DNA of 64,000 bases from Pseudomonas delhiensis (GTDB lineage: Bacteria > Pseudomonadota > Gammaproteobacteria > Pseudomonadales > Pseudomonadaceae), in NCBI RefSeq assembly GCF_900187975.1, contig NZ_FZPC01000013.1, positions 62,001 through 126,000 on the forward strand, in the 5' to 3' direction. This document shows, piece after piece, positions 26,969 to 36,244 of the stretch (its first letter is position 1; every line of letters starts with the position of its first letter). Both the position numbers and the translations under genes were made by a program. The notes beneath the pieces are model-generated. The model searched no databases. It was not told where the DNA came from and worked only from the letters and a program-made list of their open reading frames with translations.

Positions 26969-27322
26969 CTAGCTGCCGCGGTAGGTCGAGTAGCTGTACG
27001 GCGAGATCAGCAGCGGCACGTGGTAGTGGTCGCTTTCCGAGGCGATGCCGAAGCGCAGCACCACCTGGTCGAGGAAGGCCGGTTGCGGCAGTTGCAGGCC
27101 ACGGGCGCGGTAGTAGTCGCCGGCGTTGAACTGCAGCTGGTAGACCCCGGCGCGGAAGTCCTCGCCCTGCAGCAGCGGCTCGTCGCAACGGCCGTCGTCG
27201 TTGGTCACGCGGGTGGCGACCAGTTCCAGCTGCTGGCCTTCCACGCGGTAGAGCTCGACCTTGATGCCATGGCCGGGGCAGCCGTGGGCGGAATCCAGTA
27301 CGTGCGTCGTCAAACGTCCCAT
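26969..27322 (-). CDS. hiuH: 5-hydroxyisourate hydrolase (transthyretin-like)
   Basis: 117 residues. N-terminal GRLTTHVLDSAHGCPG (active-site His7), central VTNDDGRCDEPLL, and HYHVPLLISPYSYSTYRGS with the diagnostic C-terminal YRGS tetrapeptide. Hydrolyses 5-hydroxyisourate, the product of urate oxidation by PuuD, to OHCU. No signal peptide. It faces the puuE operon across a 410-base promoter gap with two operator palindromes, and ends at a strong terminator. Confidence 0.96.
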   Translation of the reverse strand: MGRLTTHVLDSAHGCPGHGIKVELYRVEGQQLELVATRVTNDDGRCDEPLLQGEDFRAGVYQLQFNAGDYYRARGLQLPQPAFLDQVVLRFGIASESDHYHVPLLISPYSYSTYRGS

Positions 27323-27732
27323 GGGCTCTGGGCATCCCCGGCGCGGCCGGCGGACGCCGTCCTCCTTCTCGGTGTGGTGTGGGTTGCGCCCCGTCGGCGC
27401 AGGGCGGCGGGGCGGGTTGGATGGAACGAAAATACGCCATCACATAAATATTGTATACAAAAAACTTGCTTCCACGCCCCGAAACGGCGCCACCGCCCCA
27501 GCATGCGGCATTCCGATCCGCTGCCGGTACGCTTGAGGCCGGAGGCCACCGAGCTGACCGGTTGGGCAGGTAATTTGCTTGCCCTGCCGACGGATGCGGA
27601 TGACGACGGATGGCGAAACCGGGGTGCGGGATTGTATTTACATTCGGCCACACAACTTGTATACAATATCTCGCAACATGGTGGCGCACGCCCTACCGCC
27701 CCGCGCCGCCCCCAACAAGAAGGAACACTGCA
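27323..27732. promoter_or_regulatory. Divergent hiuH / puuE promoter region with two operators
   Basis: TTGTATACAA occurs at 27451-27460 (129 bases before hiuH) and 27657-27666 (67 bases before puuE), 206 bases apart in AT-rich patches within otherwise GC-rich DNA. The spacing is close to 20 helical turns, so the bound sites could loop together (inference). No small gene is evident between them. Confidence 0.7.
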
Positions 27733-28662
27733 GTGAGCGCTGACTACCCACGCGACCTGATCGGTTACGCCGACAACCCTCCCCACCCGCACTGGCCGGG
27801 CGACGCGCGCATCGCGCTGTCCTTCGTGCTCAACTACGAGGAAGGCGGCGAACGCTGCATCCTCCATGGCGACAAGGAATCCGAGGCCTTCCTCTCCGAG
27901 ATGGTCGCCGCCCAGCCGCTGCAGGGCGCGCGCAACATGAGCATGGAGTCCCTCTACGAATACGGCAGCCGCGCCGGCGTCTGGCGCCTGCTCAAGCTGT
28001 TCCGCAAGTACGACCTGCCGCTGACCATCTTCGCCGTGGCCATGGCCGCCCAGCGCCACCCGGACGTGATCAGGGCGATGGTCGCCGCCGGCCACGAGAT
28101 CTGCAGCCACGGCTACCGCTGGATCGACTACCAGTACATGGACGAGGCCCAGGAGCGCGAGCACCTGCTGGAGGCCATCCGCATCCTCACCGAGCTGACC
28201 GGCGAACGCCCGCAGGGCTGGTACACCGGCCGCACCGGCCCGAACACCCGGCGCCTGGTGCGCGAGGAAGGCGGCTTCCTCTACGACTCCGACACCTACG
28301 ACGACGACCTGCCCTACTGGGACCCGGCCAGCACCGCCGCCAAGCCGCACCTGGTGATCCCCTACACCCTGGACACCAACGACATGCGCTTCACCCAGGT
28401 GCAGGGCTTCAACAAGGGCGACGACTTCTTCGAATACCTCAAGGACGCCTTCGACGTGCTCTACGCCGAAGGCACCGAGGGCGCGCCGAAGATGCTCTCC
28501 ATCGGCATGCACTGCCGCCTGCTGGGCCGCCCGGCGCGCCTGGCCGCGCTGGAGCGCTTCATCCAGTACGTGAAGGGCCACGAGAAAGTCTGGATCGCCC
28601 GCCGCGTCGACATCGCCCGCCACTGGCACGAAAAGCACCCGTTCAAGGAGAGCCAGGCATGA
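27733..28662 (+). CDS. puuE: Allantoinase PuuE (polysaccharide-deacetylase fold)
   Basis: 309 residues from GTG 27733 with AAGGAA upstream; the longer in-frame ATG at 27610 would run across the operator. Motifs: ALSFVLNYEEGGERCILHGD, AGHEICSHGYRWIDYQYM (metal-site-type HGYR) and GMHCRLLGRPARLAALERF. Metal-independent PuuE allantoinases open S-allantoin to allantoate and belong to the carbohydrate esterase 4 group, unlike AllB. First gene of puuE-uraD-alc-allA-puuD; its stop overlaps the uraD start by ATGA. Confidence 0.95.
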   Translation: MSADYPRDLIGYADNPPHPHWPGDARIALSFVLNYEEGGERCILHGDKESEAFLSEMVAAQPLQGARNMSMESLYEYGSRAGVWRLLKLFRKYDLPLTIFAVAMAAQRHPDVIRAMVAAGHEICSHGYRWIDYQYMDEAQEREHLLEAIRILTELTGERPQGWYTGRTGPNTRRLVREEGGFLYDSDTYDDDLPYWDPASTAAKPHLVIPYTLDTNDMRFTQVQGFNKGDDFFEYLKDAFDVLYAEGTEGAPKMLSIGMHCRLLGRPARLAALERFIQYVKGHEKVWIARRVDIARHWHEKHPFKESQA

Positions 28663-29174
28663 GCCGCTTCCAGACCCTGACCCCGGCCAGCCTCGACCGC
28701 GCGGCCTTCGTCGCCGCCTTCGCCGACATCTACGAACATTCCCCCTGGGTGGCCGAGAAGGCCTACGACCTGGGCGTGGACGAGAGCCTCAACGACATCG
28801 AGGCGCTGCAGCAGCGCATGGCCGACATCCTCCTGTCGGCCAGCCATGAAGCCCAGCTGGCACTGATCAACGCCCACCCGGACCTGGCCGGCAAGGCCGC
28901 CGTGCGCGGCGAGCTGACCGCCTCCAGCACCTCCGAGCAGGCCGGCGCCGGCATCCACGAATGCACCGCCGAGGAGTTCGCCCGCTTCAACGAACTCAAC
29001 GACGCCTACAAGGCCAAGTTCGGCTTCCCCTTCATCAAGGCGGTGAAGGGCAGCAACCGCCACCAGATCCTCGCGGCCTTCGAGGAACGCATCCACAACA
29101 CGCCGGAGCAGGAGTTCCAGACCGCCCTGGCCGAAATCAACAAGATCGCGATGTTCCGCCTGCAGCAGCTCTGA
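28659..29174 (+). CDS. uraD: OHCU decarboxylase
   Basis: 171 residues. Family signatures [20 protein letters not shown] (His of the active site), [20 protein letters not shown] and [22 protein letters not shown]. Converts 2-oxo-4-hydroxy-4-carboxy-5-ureidoimidazoline to S-allantoin, closing the three-step urate-to-allantoin route with PuuD and HiuH. Translationally coupled to puuE. Confidence 0.95.
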   Translation: MSRFQTLTPASLDRAAFVAAFADIYEHSPWVAEKAYDLGVDESLNDIEALQQRMADILLSASHEAQLALINAHPDLAGKAAVRGELTASSTSEQAGAGIHECTAEEFARFNELNDAYKAKFGFPFIKAVKGSNRHQILAAFEERIHNTPEQEFQTALAEINKIAMFRLQQL

Positions 29175-29212
29175 GCCCGCGGCTGGAAATTCACGTCACC
29201 AAGGAGAACAAG

Positions 29213-30208
29213 ATGAGAACCTACAACGCTCCCTTCGAGAAATTCGTCAACCTGGCCGACGAGCGCCTGGGGAGCAAGGTGATCAGCGTCACCGACGAAT
29301 GGTTCGCCGCTGCCAGCCGCATGCTGCAGCCCACCCCCGCGGTGTGGAAGGAAGGCGTCTTCGACGACAACGGCAAGTGGATGGACGGCTGGGAATCCCG
29401 CCGCAAGCGCTTCGAGGGCTACGACCACGCGGTGATCCGCCTGGGCGTGCCGGGCTCGATCAAGGGCGTGGACATCGACACCAGCTTCTTCACCGGCAAC
29501 TTCCCGCCGTCGGCCTCCATCGACGGCTGCTTCGTGGCCGAGGGCGAGCCGAGCGACGACACCCAGTGGACCGAAGTGCTGTCCTCCGTCGAGCTGCAGG
29601 GCAACAGCCACCACTACCACGCAATCGACGACGAGCGCCCCTACACCCACCTGCGCCTGAACATCTACCCGGACGGCGGCGTGGCGCGCCTGCGCGTGTA
29701 CGGCATCCCGTTCCGCGACTGGGCCAGCCAGAACCCCGACGAACAGGTCGACCTCGCCGCCGCGCTCAACGGCGGCCGTGCCCTGGCCTGCTCCGACGAG
29801 CACTTCGGCCGCATGAGCAACATCCTGAACCCCGGCCGCGGCGTGAACATGGGCGACGGCTGGGAAACCGGCCGCCGCCGCACCCCGGGCAACGACTGGG
29901 TGATAGTCGCGCTGGGCCACGCCGGCATCGTCGAGAAGATCGTCGTCGACACCCTGCACTTCAAGGGCAACTACCCGGAGAGCTGCAACATCCAGGCGGC
30001 CTTCGTGAAGGGCGGCACCGACAGCCAGATCGCCACCCAGAGCCTGTACTGGCGCGAATTGCTGCCGAGCCAGAAGCTGCAGATGCACAACGAGCACACC
30101 TTCATCGAGCAGATCAGGGAACTGGGCCCGATCACCCACGTGCGCCTGAACATCTTCCCGGACGGTGGCGTCAGCCGTCTGCGCCTGTTCGGCAAGGTGG
30201 CCAGGTAA
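29213..30208 (+). CDS. alc: Allantoicase
   Basis: 331 residues, ATG 29213 after AAGGAGAACAAG. Two repeated beta-jelly-roll halves: [20 protein letters not shown] and [21 protein letters not shown] in the first, [20 protein letters not shown] and [20 protein letters not shown] in the second. Hydrolyses allantoate to ureidoglycolate and urea. It follows uraD by 38 bases. Confidence 0.96.
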   Translation: MRTYNAPFEKFVNLADERLGSKVISVTDEWFAAASRMLQPTPAVWKEGVFDDNGKWMDGWESRRKRFEGYDHAVIRLGVPGSIKGVDIDTSFFTGNFPPSASIDGCFVAEGEPSDDTQWTEVLSSVELQGNSHHYHAIDDERPYTHLRLNIYPDGGVARLRVYGIPFRDWASQNPDEQVDLAAALNGGRALACSDEHFGRMSNILNPGRGVNMGDGWETGRRRTPGNDWVIVALGHAGIVEKIVVDTLHFKGNYPESCNIQAAFVKGGTDSQIATQSLYWRELLPSQKLQMHNEHTFIEQIRELGPITHVRLNIFPDGGVSRLRLFGKVAR

Positions 30209-30223
30209 GCGCAACACCTCCCC

Positions 30224-30284
30224 CGTCATCCCCGCGAACGCGGGGATCCAGAGACACTGGGCTCCCGCGTTCGCGGGAGTGACG
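30224..30284. repeat. Inverted-repeat unit between alc and allA
   Basis: CGTCATCCCCGCGAACGCGG and its near-complement (CCGCGTTCGCGGGAGTGACG) enclose a 20-base centre, making one long hairpin within the operon. It could stabilise or process the mRNA and so reduce allA-puuD expression relative to upstream genes. Confidence 0.75.
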
Positions 30285-30343
30285 CAAGGAAAAGCGGTCC
30301 CCGGCTCGCCCGGGCACAGAACAACGAACACAAGTGACCAGCC

Positions 30344-30850
30344 ATGCGTACCCTGAAGATCGAACCGTTGACCAAGGAAGCCTTCGCCCCGTTCGGTGAT
30401 GTCATCGAGACCGAGGGCAGCGCCCACTTCATGATCAACAACGGTTCCACCCGCCGTTATCACAAGCTCGCCACGGTCGAGACCGCGCAGCCCGAGGATA
30501 AGGCGATCATCAGCATCTTCAGCGCCGAAGCACTGGAGATGCCGTTGCGCATCCGCATGCTGGAGCGTCATCCGCTGGGCAGCCAGGCCTTCATCCCGCT
30601 GCTCGGCAACCCCTTTCTGGTCGTGGTCGCGCCACTTGGCGACGTACCTGTACCGGGCCTGGTCCGTGCCTTCCTGACCAACGGAAGGCAGGGCATCAAT
30701 TACCACCGCGGCGTCTGGCACCACCCGGTGCTGACGATCGAAAAGCGGGATGACTTCCTGGTGGTCGATCGCAGCGGTTCCGGCAACAACTGCGACGAGC
30801 ATTTCTTCACCGAGGACGAGCAACTGCTCCTCGACCCCCAACTAAACTAA
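30344..30850 (+). CDS. allA: Ureidoglycolate lyase
   Basis: 168 residues of the cupin-like AllA family: LTKEAFAPFGDVIE, NNGSTRRYHKLATV, MLERHPLGSQAFIPL, INYHRGVWHHPVLTI and FLVVDRSGSGNNCDEHFF. Splits ureidoglycolate to glyoxylate and urea, the last step of the pathway here. Its codons look slightly less GC-biased than its neighbours. 46 bases separate it from puuD. Confidence 0.95.
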   Translation: MRTLKIEPLTKEAFAPFGDVIETEGSAHFMINNGSTRRYHKLATVETAQPEDKAIISIFSAEALEMPLRIRMLERHPLGSQAFIPLLGNPFLVVVAPLGDVPVPGLVRAFLTNGRQGINYHRGVWHHPVLTIEKRDDFLVVDRSGSGNNCDEHFFTEDEQLLLDPQLN

Positions 30851-30896
30851 TAAGAGAGGCCCGTCCGCCGCGACGCCGGTGGCCGGGCAAGAGGTA

Positions 30897-32219
30897 ATGA
30901 CTGTGGAAGCACATCTCATCGAATGGGCGAACCTGCTGGTTCGCTGGATTCACATGATCGTCGGCATCGCCTGGATCGGTGCCTCGTTCTACTTCGTCTG
31001 GCTGGAGAACAACCTCAACCGCGTCAACCCGCGCGAAGGGCTCTCCGGTGACCTCTGGGCGATCCACGGTGGCGGCATCTACCACCTGGAGAAATACAAG
31101 CTGGCGCCGCCGAAGATGCCGGACAACCTCCACTGGTTCAAATGGGAGGCCTACTCCACCTGGCTCTCGGGCGTATGCCTGCTGACCATCGTCTTCTACC
31201 TGAACCCGAGCCTGTACCTGGTGGCCCCGGGCAGCGACCTGGCGCCCGCCGCGGCCGTGGCCATCGGCATCGGCTCGCTGATCGCCGGCTGGTTCATCTA
31301 CTCCACCCTGTGCGACTCGCCGCTGGGCAAGACCCCCGCCCTGCTCGGCGCCATCCTGTTCGCCCTGCTGGTGCTCGCCGCCTACCTGCTCAGCCAGGTG
31401 TTCAGCGGCCGCGGCGCCTACCTGCACGTGGGTGCGATCATCGGCACCATCATGGTCGGCAACGTGTTCCGGGTGATCATGCCGGCCCAGCGCGCGCTGG
31501 TTAAGGCCATCGAGGAAGGCCGCGAGCCCGACCCGGTGCTGCCGGCCAAGGGCCTGCTGCGTTCGCGCCACAACAACTACTTCACCCTGCCGGTGCTGTT
31601 CATCATGATCAGCAACCACTTCCCGAGCACCTACGGCAGCCACTATAACTGGCTGATTCTGGCGTGCATCGCGGCGCTGGCGGTGATAGTGCGGCATTAC
31701 TTCAACACCCGCCACAACGGCAACGGCATGGCCTGGGCCCTGCCCGCCGGCGCCGTGGGCATGATCGCGCTGGCCTTCGTCACCGGCCCGACGCTGCAGA
31801 GCGCCGCTCCCGTCGGCAACGCCGCGCAGGTGCAGTACCAGCCGTTGCCGGAAACCGCCATCGGCGGCAAGACCGCCGCCGAGCGCGCCAAGGAAGACGG
31901 CGAGAAGGCCGCCGCTCCGGCGCAAGCCCAGGCGCAGGCCGCCAGCGCCGGTGGCAATGGCGACTTCGAGAAGGTTCATCACGTCATCCAGGAACGCTGC
32001 ACCGTGTGCCACTCGGCCAAGCCGACCAGCCCGCTGTTCAGTGCCGCCCCGGCCGGCGTGATGTTCGACACGCCGCAGCAGATCCAGGCGCAGACCGCGA
32101 AGATCCAGGCGCTGGCCGTGGCCTCCCAGGTCATGCCGCTGGGCAACATCACCCAGATGACCCAGGAGGAGCGCAACCTGATCGGCTCCTGGATCGCCAA
32201 GGGCGCCCAGACCAACTGA
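30897..32219 (+). CDS. puuD: Membrane-integrated urate oxidase PuuD with C-terminal cytochrome c
   Basis: 440 residues from MTVEAHLIEW; GTG 30903 is an alternative with better Shine-Dalgarno spacing. Residues 1-300 hold about eight membrane helices (LLVRWIHMIVGIAWIGASFY and others), then an Ala/Gln-rich linker (about 315-350) and a C-terminal cytochrome c domain with C368-T-V-C371-H372 and a likely Met ligand in SQVMPLGN. PuuD oxidises urate to 5-hydroxyisourate and passes electrons to the respiratory chain, unlike soluble uricase. Last gene of the operon, followed by a terminator. Confidence 0.95.
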   Translation: MTVEAHLIEWANLLVRWIHMIVGIAWIGASFYFVWLENNLNRVNPREGLSGDLWAIHGGGIYHLEKYKLAPPKMPDNLHWFKWEAYSTWLSGVCLLTIVFYLNPSLYLVAPGSDLAPAAAVAIGIGSLIAGWFIYSTLCDSPLGKTPALLGAILFALLVLAAYLLSQVFSGRGAYLHVGAIIGTIMVGNVFRVIMPAQRALVKAIEEGREPDPVLPAKGLLRSRHNNYFTLPVLFIMISNHFPSTYGSHYNWLILACIAALAVIVRHYFNTRHNGNGMAWALPAGAVGMIALAFVTGPTLQSAAPVGNAAQVQYQPLPETAIGGKTAAERAKEDGEKAAAPAQAQAQAASAGGNGDFEKVHHVIQERCTVCHSAKPTSPLFSAAPAGVMFDTPQQIQAQTAKIQALAVASQVMPLGNITQMTQEERNLIGSWIAKGAQTN

Positions 32220-32244
32220 GCCACCGCGGTTCGCCGGAACCAGG

Positions 32245-32273
32245 AAAACCGCACCTTCGGGTGCGGTTTTTTT
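32245..32273 (+). terminator. Intrinsic terminator after puuD
   Basis: The stem ACCGCACC / GGTGCGGT with a TTCG tetraloop is followed by six Ts, about 26 bases after the puuD stop. Confidence 0.95.
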
Positions 32274-32532
32274 ATGCCCGCAGGCTTTTCGTAGGAGGAC
32301 TCCGTCCGCCATTCCGCCGGCAAGGCCCGCGCCCGATGTTTCGCCTGCACCGCCCAAGCCCTGTAGGAGCGCGCCCTGCGCGCGAATCGCGGACAAAGTC
32401 CGCTCCACAGGAACACCGACTCCACGGAATAAAACTGTAGTCCCACCCGACCTACGGCTACATCCCGCCAAGACCACGTAACACGCGGCCTAGAGCGACC
32501 CGAAACCCGTCATTCACAAGCCGACTAGCTAG
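32274..32532. repeat. Gap with family-B repeats before the urate/xanthine permease
   Basis: Contains GTAGGAGGACTCCGTCCGCC at about 32292 and a longer TGTAGGAGCGCGCCC...GTCCGCTCCACAGG unit at 32362-32411. Beyond that the gap is an AT-richer promoter area with the operator at 32533. Confidence 0.7.
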
Positions 32533-32542
32533 TTGTATACAA
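32533..32542. promoter_or_regulatory. Operator palindrome TTGTATACAA before the urate/xanthine permease
   Basis: Fourth perfect copy of the cluster palindrome, 150 bases upstream of the permease ATG in an AT-rich segment, so this separately terminated gene appears to belong to the same regulon. Confidence 0.7.
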
Positions 32543-32691
32543 AAACATATTGAAGCGAATACACATCAACGCTATAAAGTCCCGCACCGCTTCACCCGCA
32601 CGGCCCCGGGGGTGTGGCGAGCCAGTACTACCCGGTCGCCGAGCCTGATCGGCGCCCACCAGTGACACAACAATAAAAATCGAGGTGTTGC

Positions 32692-34038
32692 ATGTCCGAG
32701 GTAACTGAGCGCCACGCTGCCGGCTCGTCCGCCGACCAGCGTCTGCCGTTGCTGCAACTGCTGCTGGTGGGATTCCAGCACGTGCTCCTGATGTATGGCG
32801 GCGCCGTGGCCGTCCCGCTGATCGTCGGCCAGGCCGCCGGCCTGTCCCGCGAGGAAATCGCCTTCCTGATCAACGCCGACCTGCTGGTCGCCGGCATCGC
32901 CACCGTGGTGCAGTCGCTGGGCATCGGCCCCGTCGGCATCCGCATGCCGGTGATGATGGGCGCCAGCTTCGCCGCCGTCGGCAGCATGGTGGCCATGGCC
33001 GGGATGCCCGGCGTGGGCATCAACGGCATCTTCGGCGCCACCATCGCCGCCGGCCTGTTCGGCATGCTCATCGCGCCCTTCATGAGCCGCATCGTGCGCT
33101 TCTTCCCGCCGCTGGTGACCGGCACCGTGATCACCTCCATCGGCATGTGCCTGTTCCCGGTGGCCATCAACTGGGCCGGTGGCGGCAAGGGCGCGGCCAA
33201 CTTCGGCGCCCTGGAGTACCTGTTCCTGTCCAGCCTGGTGCTGGCCGCCATCCTGCTGGTCAACCGCTTCCTCAAGGGCTTCTGGACCAACGTCTCGGTG
33301 CTCATCGGCATGCTGCTGGGCTACGTCGTCGCCAGCGCCATGGGCATGGTCGACCTGTCCGGCATCGACGCCCGCCCGGCCTTCGAGGTGGTCACCCCGC
33401 TGCACTTCGGCGCGCCCAGCTTCCACCTGGCGCCGGTGCTGTCCATGTGCCTGGTGGTGCTGATCATCTTCGTCGAGTCCACCGGCATGTTCCTCGCCCT
33501 GGGCAAGATCACCGGCGACGAAATCTGCCCGCGCCGCCTGCGCCGCGGCCTGCTGTGCGACGCCACGGCGTCCTTCTTCGCCGGCTTCATGAACACCTTC
33601 ACCCACTCCTCCTTCGCCCAGAACATCGGCCTGGTGCAGATGACCGGGGTGCGCAGCCGCTTCGTCACCGTGGCCGCCGGCGGCTTCCTGATCCTCCTGA
33701 GCCTGATGCCCAAGGCCGCCTACGTGGTCGCCTCGATCCCGCCGGCTGTGCTGGGCGGGGCCGGCATCGCCATGTTCGGCATGGTCGCCGCCAGCGGCAT
33801 CCGCATCCTCCACGAGGTGGACATCGTCGACCGCCGCAACCAGCTGCTGGTGGCGGTGAGCATCGGCATGGGCATGGTCCCGGTGGTGCGCCCGGACTTC
33901 TTCGCCGCCCTGCCCGCCTGGATGGAGCCGATCACCCACAGCGGCATCGCCATGACCGCGATCTGGGCCGTGCTGCTCAACCTGCTGTTCAACATCCTCG
34001 GCGAACGTGGCCGCGACGCCCTCTGCGGGCACCACTGA
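32692..34038 (+). CDS. NCS2 permease, urate/xanthine (NAT) type
   Basis: 448 residues with GAGGT seven bases before the ATG. Nucleobase-ascorbate transporter motifs: LLVGFQHVLLMYGGAVAVPL (TM1 QH), FVESTGMFLALGKITGDEI (TM8 ESTG) and FAQNIGLVQMTGVRSRF (TM9 QN-G signature). The last is close to XanQ/UacT symporters. Its place in a urate cluster favours uric acid or xanthine as substrate. Gene end ERGRDALCGHH, terminator 44 bases on. Confidence 0.92.
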   Translation: MSEVTERHAAGSSADQRLPLLQLLLVGFQHVLLMYGGAVAVPLIVGQAAGLSREEIAFLINADLLVAGIATVVQSLGIGPVGIRMPVMMGASFAAVGSMVAMAGMPGVGINGIFGATIAAGLFGMLIAPFMSRIVRFFPPLVTGTVITSIGMCLFPVAINWAGGGKGAANFGALEYLFLSSLVLAAILLVNRFLKGFWTNVSVLIGMLLGYVVASAMGMVDLSGIDARPAFEVVTPLHFGAPSFHLAPVLSMCLVVLIIFVESTGMFLALGKITGDEICPRRLRRGLLCDATASFFAGFMNTFTHSSFAQNIGLVQMTGVRSRFVTVAAGGFLILLSLMPKAAYVVASIPPAVLGGAGIAMFGMVAASGIRILHEVDIVDRRNQLLVAVSIGMGMVPVVRPDFFAALPAWMEPITHSGIAMTAIWAVLLNLLFNILGERGRDALCGHH

Positions 34039-34417
34039 AGCCGACGCTTTCGGCAGGCCCATCCCGACGCCTGCCGCTTCCAGCCGCGCCTCACTCCTGC
34101 GCGGCTTTTTTCATTCCCAGCCGCACGAACCATCCGCCGGCACGGTCCGTAGGGCACATAACGCCTACGGCGTTATCCGCCAAATCGCGGACAGAGTCCT
34201 ACAGGAGATGTCATGTCTCACCAGGGACTGAGCGGACCTTGTCCGCGATTCGCGCGCAGGGCGCGCTCCTACAGGTGGAACAGCGGTGGCGGGGTAGGAC
34301 TCCGTCCGCGATTGGATTCATCGGCCACGCCGGACACCCCGACAGCCCGGCAACCCGGCCAACGGCGGATAACCGCGAACGGTCATTCGCCCTACGCCAA
34401 ACGGCCGCCCCCAAACG
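34039..34417. repeat. Gap with terminator and REP/BIME repeats after the permease
   Basis: Family-A units sit at 34149-34181 and 34364-34395 in inverted orientation. Between them is a family-B segment (about 34232-34275) and a spacer (about 34310-34360) with GGCCACGCCGGACA, also found between A units at 43450 and 43790. No gene is seen. Confidence 0.8.
34082..34111 (+). terminator. Intrinsic terminator after the urate/xanthine permease
   Basis: AGCCGCGC / GCGCGGCT stem, 9-base loop, then five Ts. Confidence 0.85.
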
Positions 34418-34447
34418 AAAAGGCCGCGCATCCTGCGATGCACGGCC
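34418..34447 (-). terminator. Intrinsic terminator of the chemoreceptor gene
   Basis: On the minus strand GGCCGTGCATC-GCAG-GATGCGCGGCC is followed by TTTT, 20 bases after the chemoreceptor stop. Confidence 0.85.
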
Positions 34448-34468
34448 TCACCTTCCACCGCCCGGCAT

Positions 34469-36091
34469 TCACCGGGCCGCCGCAGCTTCCCGCCGCATAG
34501 GGCTGCGCAGCGCCGGCGTCTCGCTCAGCGGCATGCTCTCGGGCCGGTAGCCCAGGCGCAGGCCGCCCCAGTGGCGGCCGTTGACGAAGATCGGCACCGA
34601 CAGGTCGTGCATCAGCTCGCCGGTATCGCGGCAGTAGGTCTGCAGCAACAGCGCCTGCTGGTGGCTGCCGCAGCGGATCCCGGTGCGGTCGTCGAACAGG
34701 CGCTTGCTGCGGCTCTTCAGGCGGTCCACCTCGGGGTCGCCGGTGGGCGGCTGGGCGAAGGCGCGGTTGTGCGTCGGCACGTAGCCCTCGGCGGTGCAGG
34801 CGATGGCGAACACCAGGCCCTCGTGGCGCTGCAGCAGGTCTTCCTGGATCTTCGGCAGCACCTCGTCGGTGTAGCGGTCGAAGCGCGTGCCGTACTTCTG
34901 CGGCTCGGTGCCGGGGATCGGCTGGTAGTGGCGGTCGAACAGGTCCTCGACGCTGATCCGGCCGTCGTCGAGGTCGGCGGCGAAGCGCGCCCCTATGCTC
35001 GACGCCCCTTCGCGGGCCAGGTCGTAGACGCGCTGGTGGTAGTCGTCCAGGCCGACCTCGGCCAGGCGCTCGCTGATGGCCTCGGCCTGGGCCTCCAGGT
35101 GCACGGCGGCGTCGGCCAGGCGGTGGGTCTGCTCGTCGCTGACGCGGATGTCGCCGCGCATGCTCTCCACCGCGGCGAACAGGTTGTCCAGCTGGTGGCG
35201 ATTGATCTCGGCACCCTCGGCGATCTCGGTGATCTGCCGCTCGACGCCGGCGGCCAGCCCGGCGATGCCTTCCAGTTGCCCACCGGTGCTTTCCACCTGG
35301 GCCAGGCCCTCGTCGAGGTCGGCGGCCAACTGGAGGATCTGCTCGGCGACCTGGGCGGTACGCTGCTGGATGTCCTCGACCATCTGCCCCACTTCCTCGG
35401 TGGCCTCGGCGGTGCGCGCGGCCAGCCCGCGCACCTCGTCGGCGACCACCGCGAAGCCGCGGCCGTGCTCGCCGGCGCGGGCCGCCTCGATGGCGGCGTT
35501 GAGCGCCAGCAGGTTGGTCTGGCTGGCGATGGACTGGATCACCTGGGTGACGCGCTGGATGTCCTCGCTGCGCTGGCTCAGCGCCTCGATCAGCGCCCGG
35601 CTCTCGCCGGCGCGGCCGCTGAGCTGGTGCATGCGGGCGATGGCCTGCTGCAGCTCGGCGCGCCCCGCATCGCTGCCGGCGCGGGCCTGGGTGGCGGCCT
35701 CCATGGCCTGGCGCGCCAGGCTGGAGGTGGCGCGCTCGGTGTGGATCATCACCTCGGCGCTGCCGACGATCTGCTCGGCCGCCACCAGCTGCGACGCCAG
35801 GCGCTCCACCAGGCGCTGCACGGAATAGGACACGCCGGCGGCGGACAACGCATTGTGGCTGGTGCTGCGGGACAGGTCGCGGGTCAGCGCGGCCAGCTCC
35901 GGCGCCGCGGACGATACGCCGGGCAGGCTGCGGCGCTGGCCGACGAACCAGGGCAGCCAGAGCAGCGCGAAACCGAGCAGCAGGCACAGCGACAGCGGCC
36001 AGCCACCCAGCGACTGGGCGATGAACAGCGCGAGAAGGCCGGCAGTCTGCAGGGAAAGAACGAGGAAGATACGCGAACGTGTCGGGTCCAT
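34469..36091 (-). CDS. Methyl-accepting chemotaxis protein with C-terminal cytoplasmic sensor domain
   Basis: 540 residues from ATG 36091 ([13 protein letters not shown]). Two close membrane helices (about 8-28 and 31-49) with almost no periplasmic loop, then the long signalling coiled coil with hairpin tip at 195-215 ([32 protein letters not shown]). After the MA domain a globular C-terminal region (about 395-540) contains [48 protein letters not shown] and [11 protein letters not shown], a Cache/PAS-like cytoplasmic sensor seen in several Pseudomonas receptors. It probably senses an internal or membrane-linked cue. No CheB/CheR-docking pentapeptide at the C-terminus. Confidence 0.88.
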   Translation of the reverse strand: MDPTRSRIFLVLSLQTAGLLALFIAQSLGGWPLSLCLLLGFALLWLPWFVGQRRSLPGVSSAAPELAALTRDLSRSTSHNALSAAGVSYSVQRLVERLASQLVAAEQIVGSAEVMIHTERATSSLARQAMEAATQARAGSDAGRAELQQAIARMHQLSGRAGESRALIEALSQRSEDIQRVTQVIQSIASQTNLLALNAAIEAARAGEHGRGFAVVADEVRGLAARTAEATEEVGQMVEDIQQRTAQVAEQILQLAADLDEGLAQVESTGGQLEGIAGLAAGVERQITEIAEGAEINRHQLDNLFAAVESMRGDIRVSDEQTHRLADAAVHLEAQAEAISERLAEVGLDDYHQRVYDLAREGASSIGARFAADLDDGRISVEDLFDRHYQPIPGTEPQKYGTRFDRYTDEVLPKIQEDLLQRHEGLVFAIACTAEGYVPTHNRAFAQPPTGDPEVDRLKSRSKRLFDDRTGIRCGSHQQALLLQTYCRDTGELMHDLSVPIFVNGRHWGGLRLGYRPESMPLSETPALRSPMRREAAAAR

Positions 36092-36244
36092 GAGGGCACC
36101 TCTCCAGCCACCGCCCGCCCCGTGGAACACCCCGGGTTGGCGCAGGCCCTGAATTATTGTTGTCAGGGCCATTAGGCGACCATTTGTCAGCCGCGGCTAT
36201 CGTCCCTTAGTCGGTAGTGTGGCCGTCATTCCGGGTTGGCGCAC

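Noticed and set aside
27610-27732. N-terminal extension of PuuE from the ATG at 27610
   Set aside because: It would include the operator palindrome and adds 41 residues without homology; GTG 27733 has a proper ribosome site.
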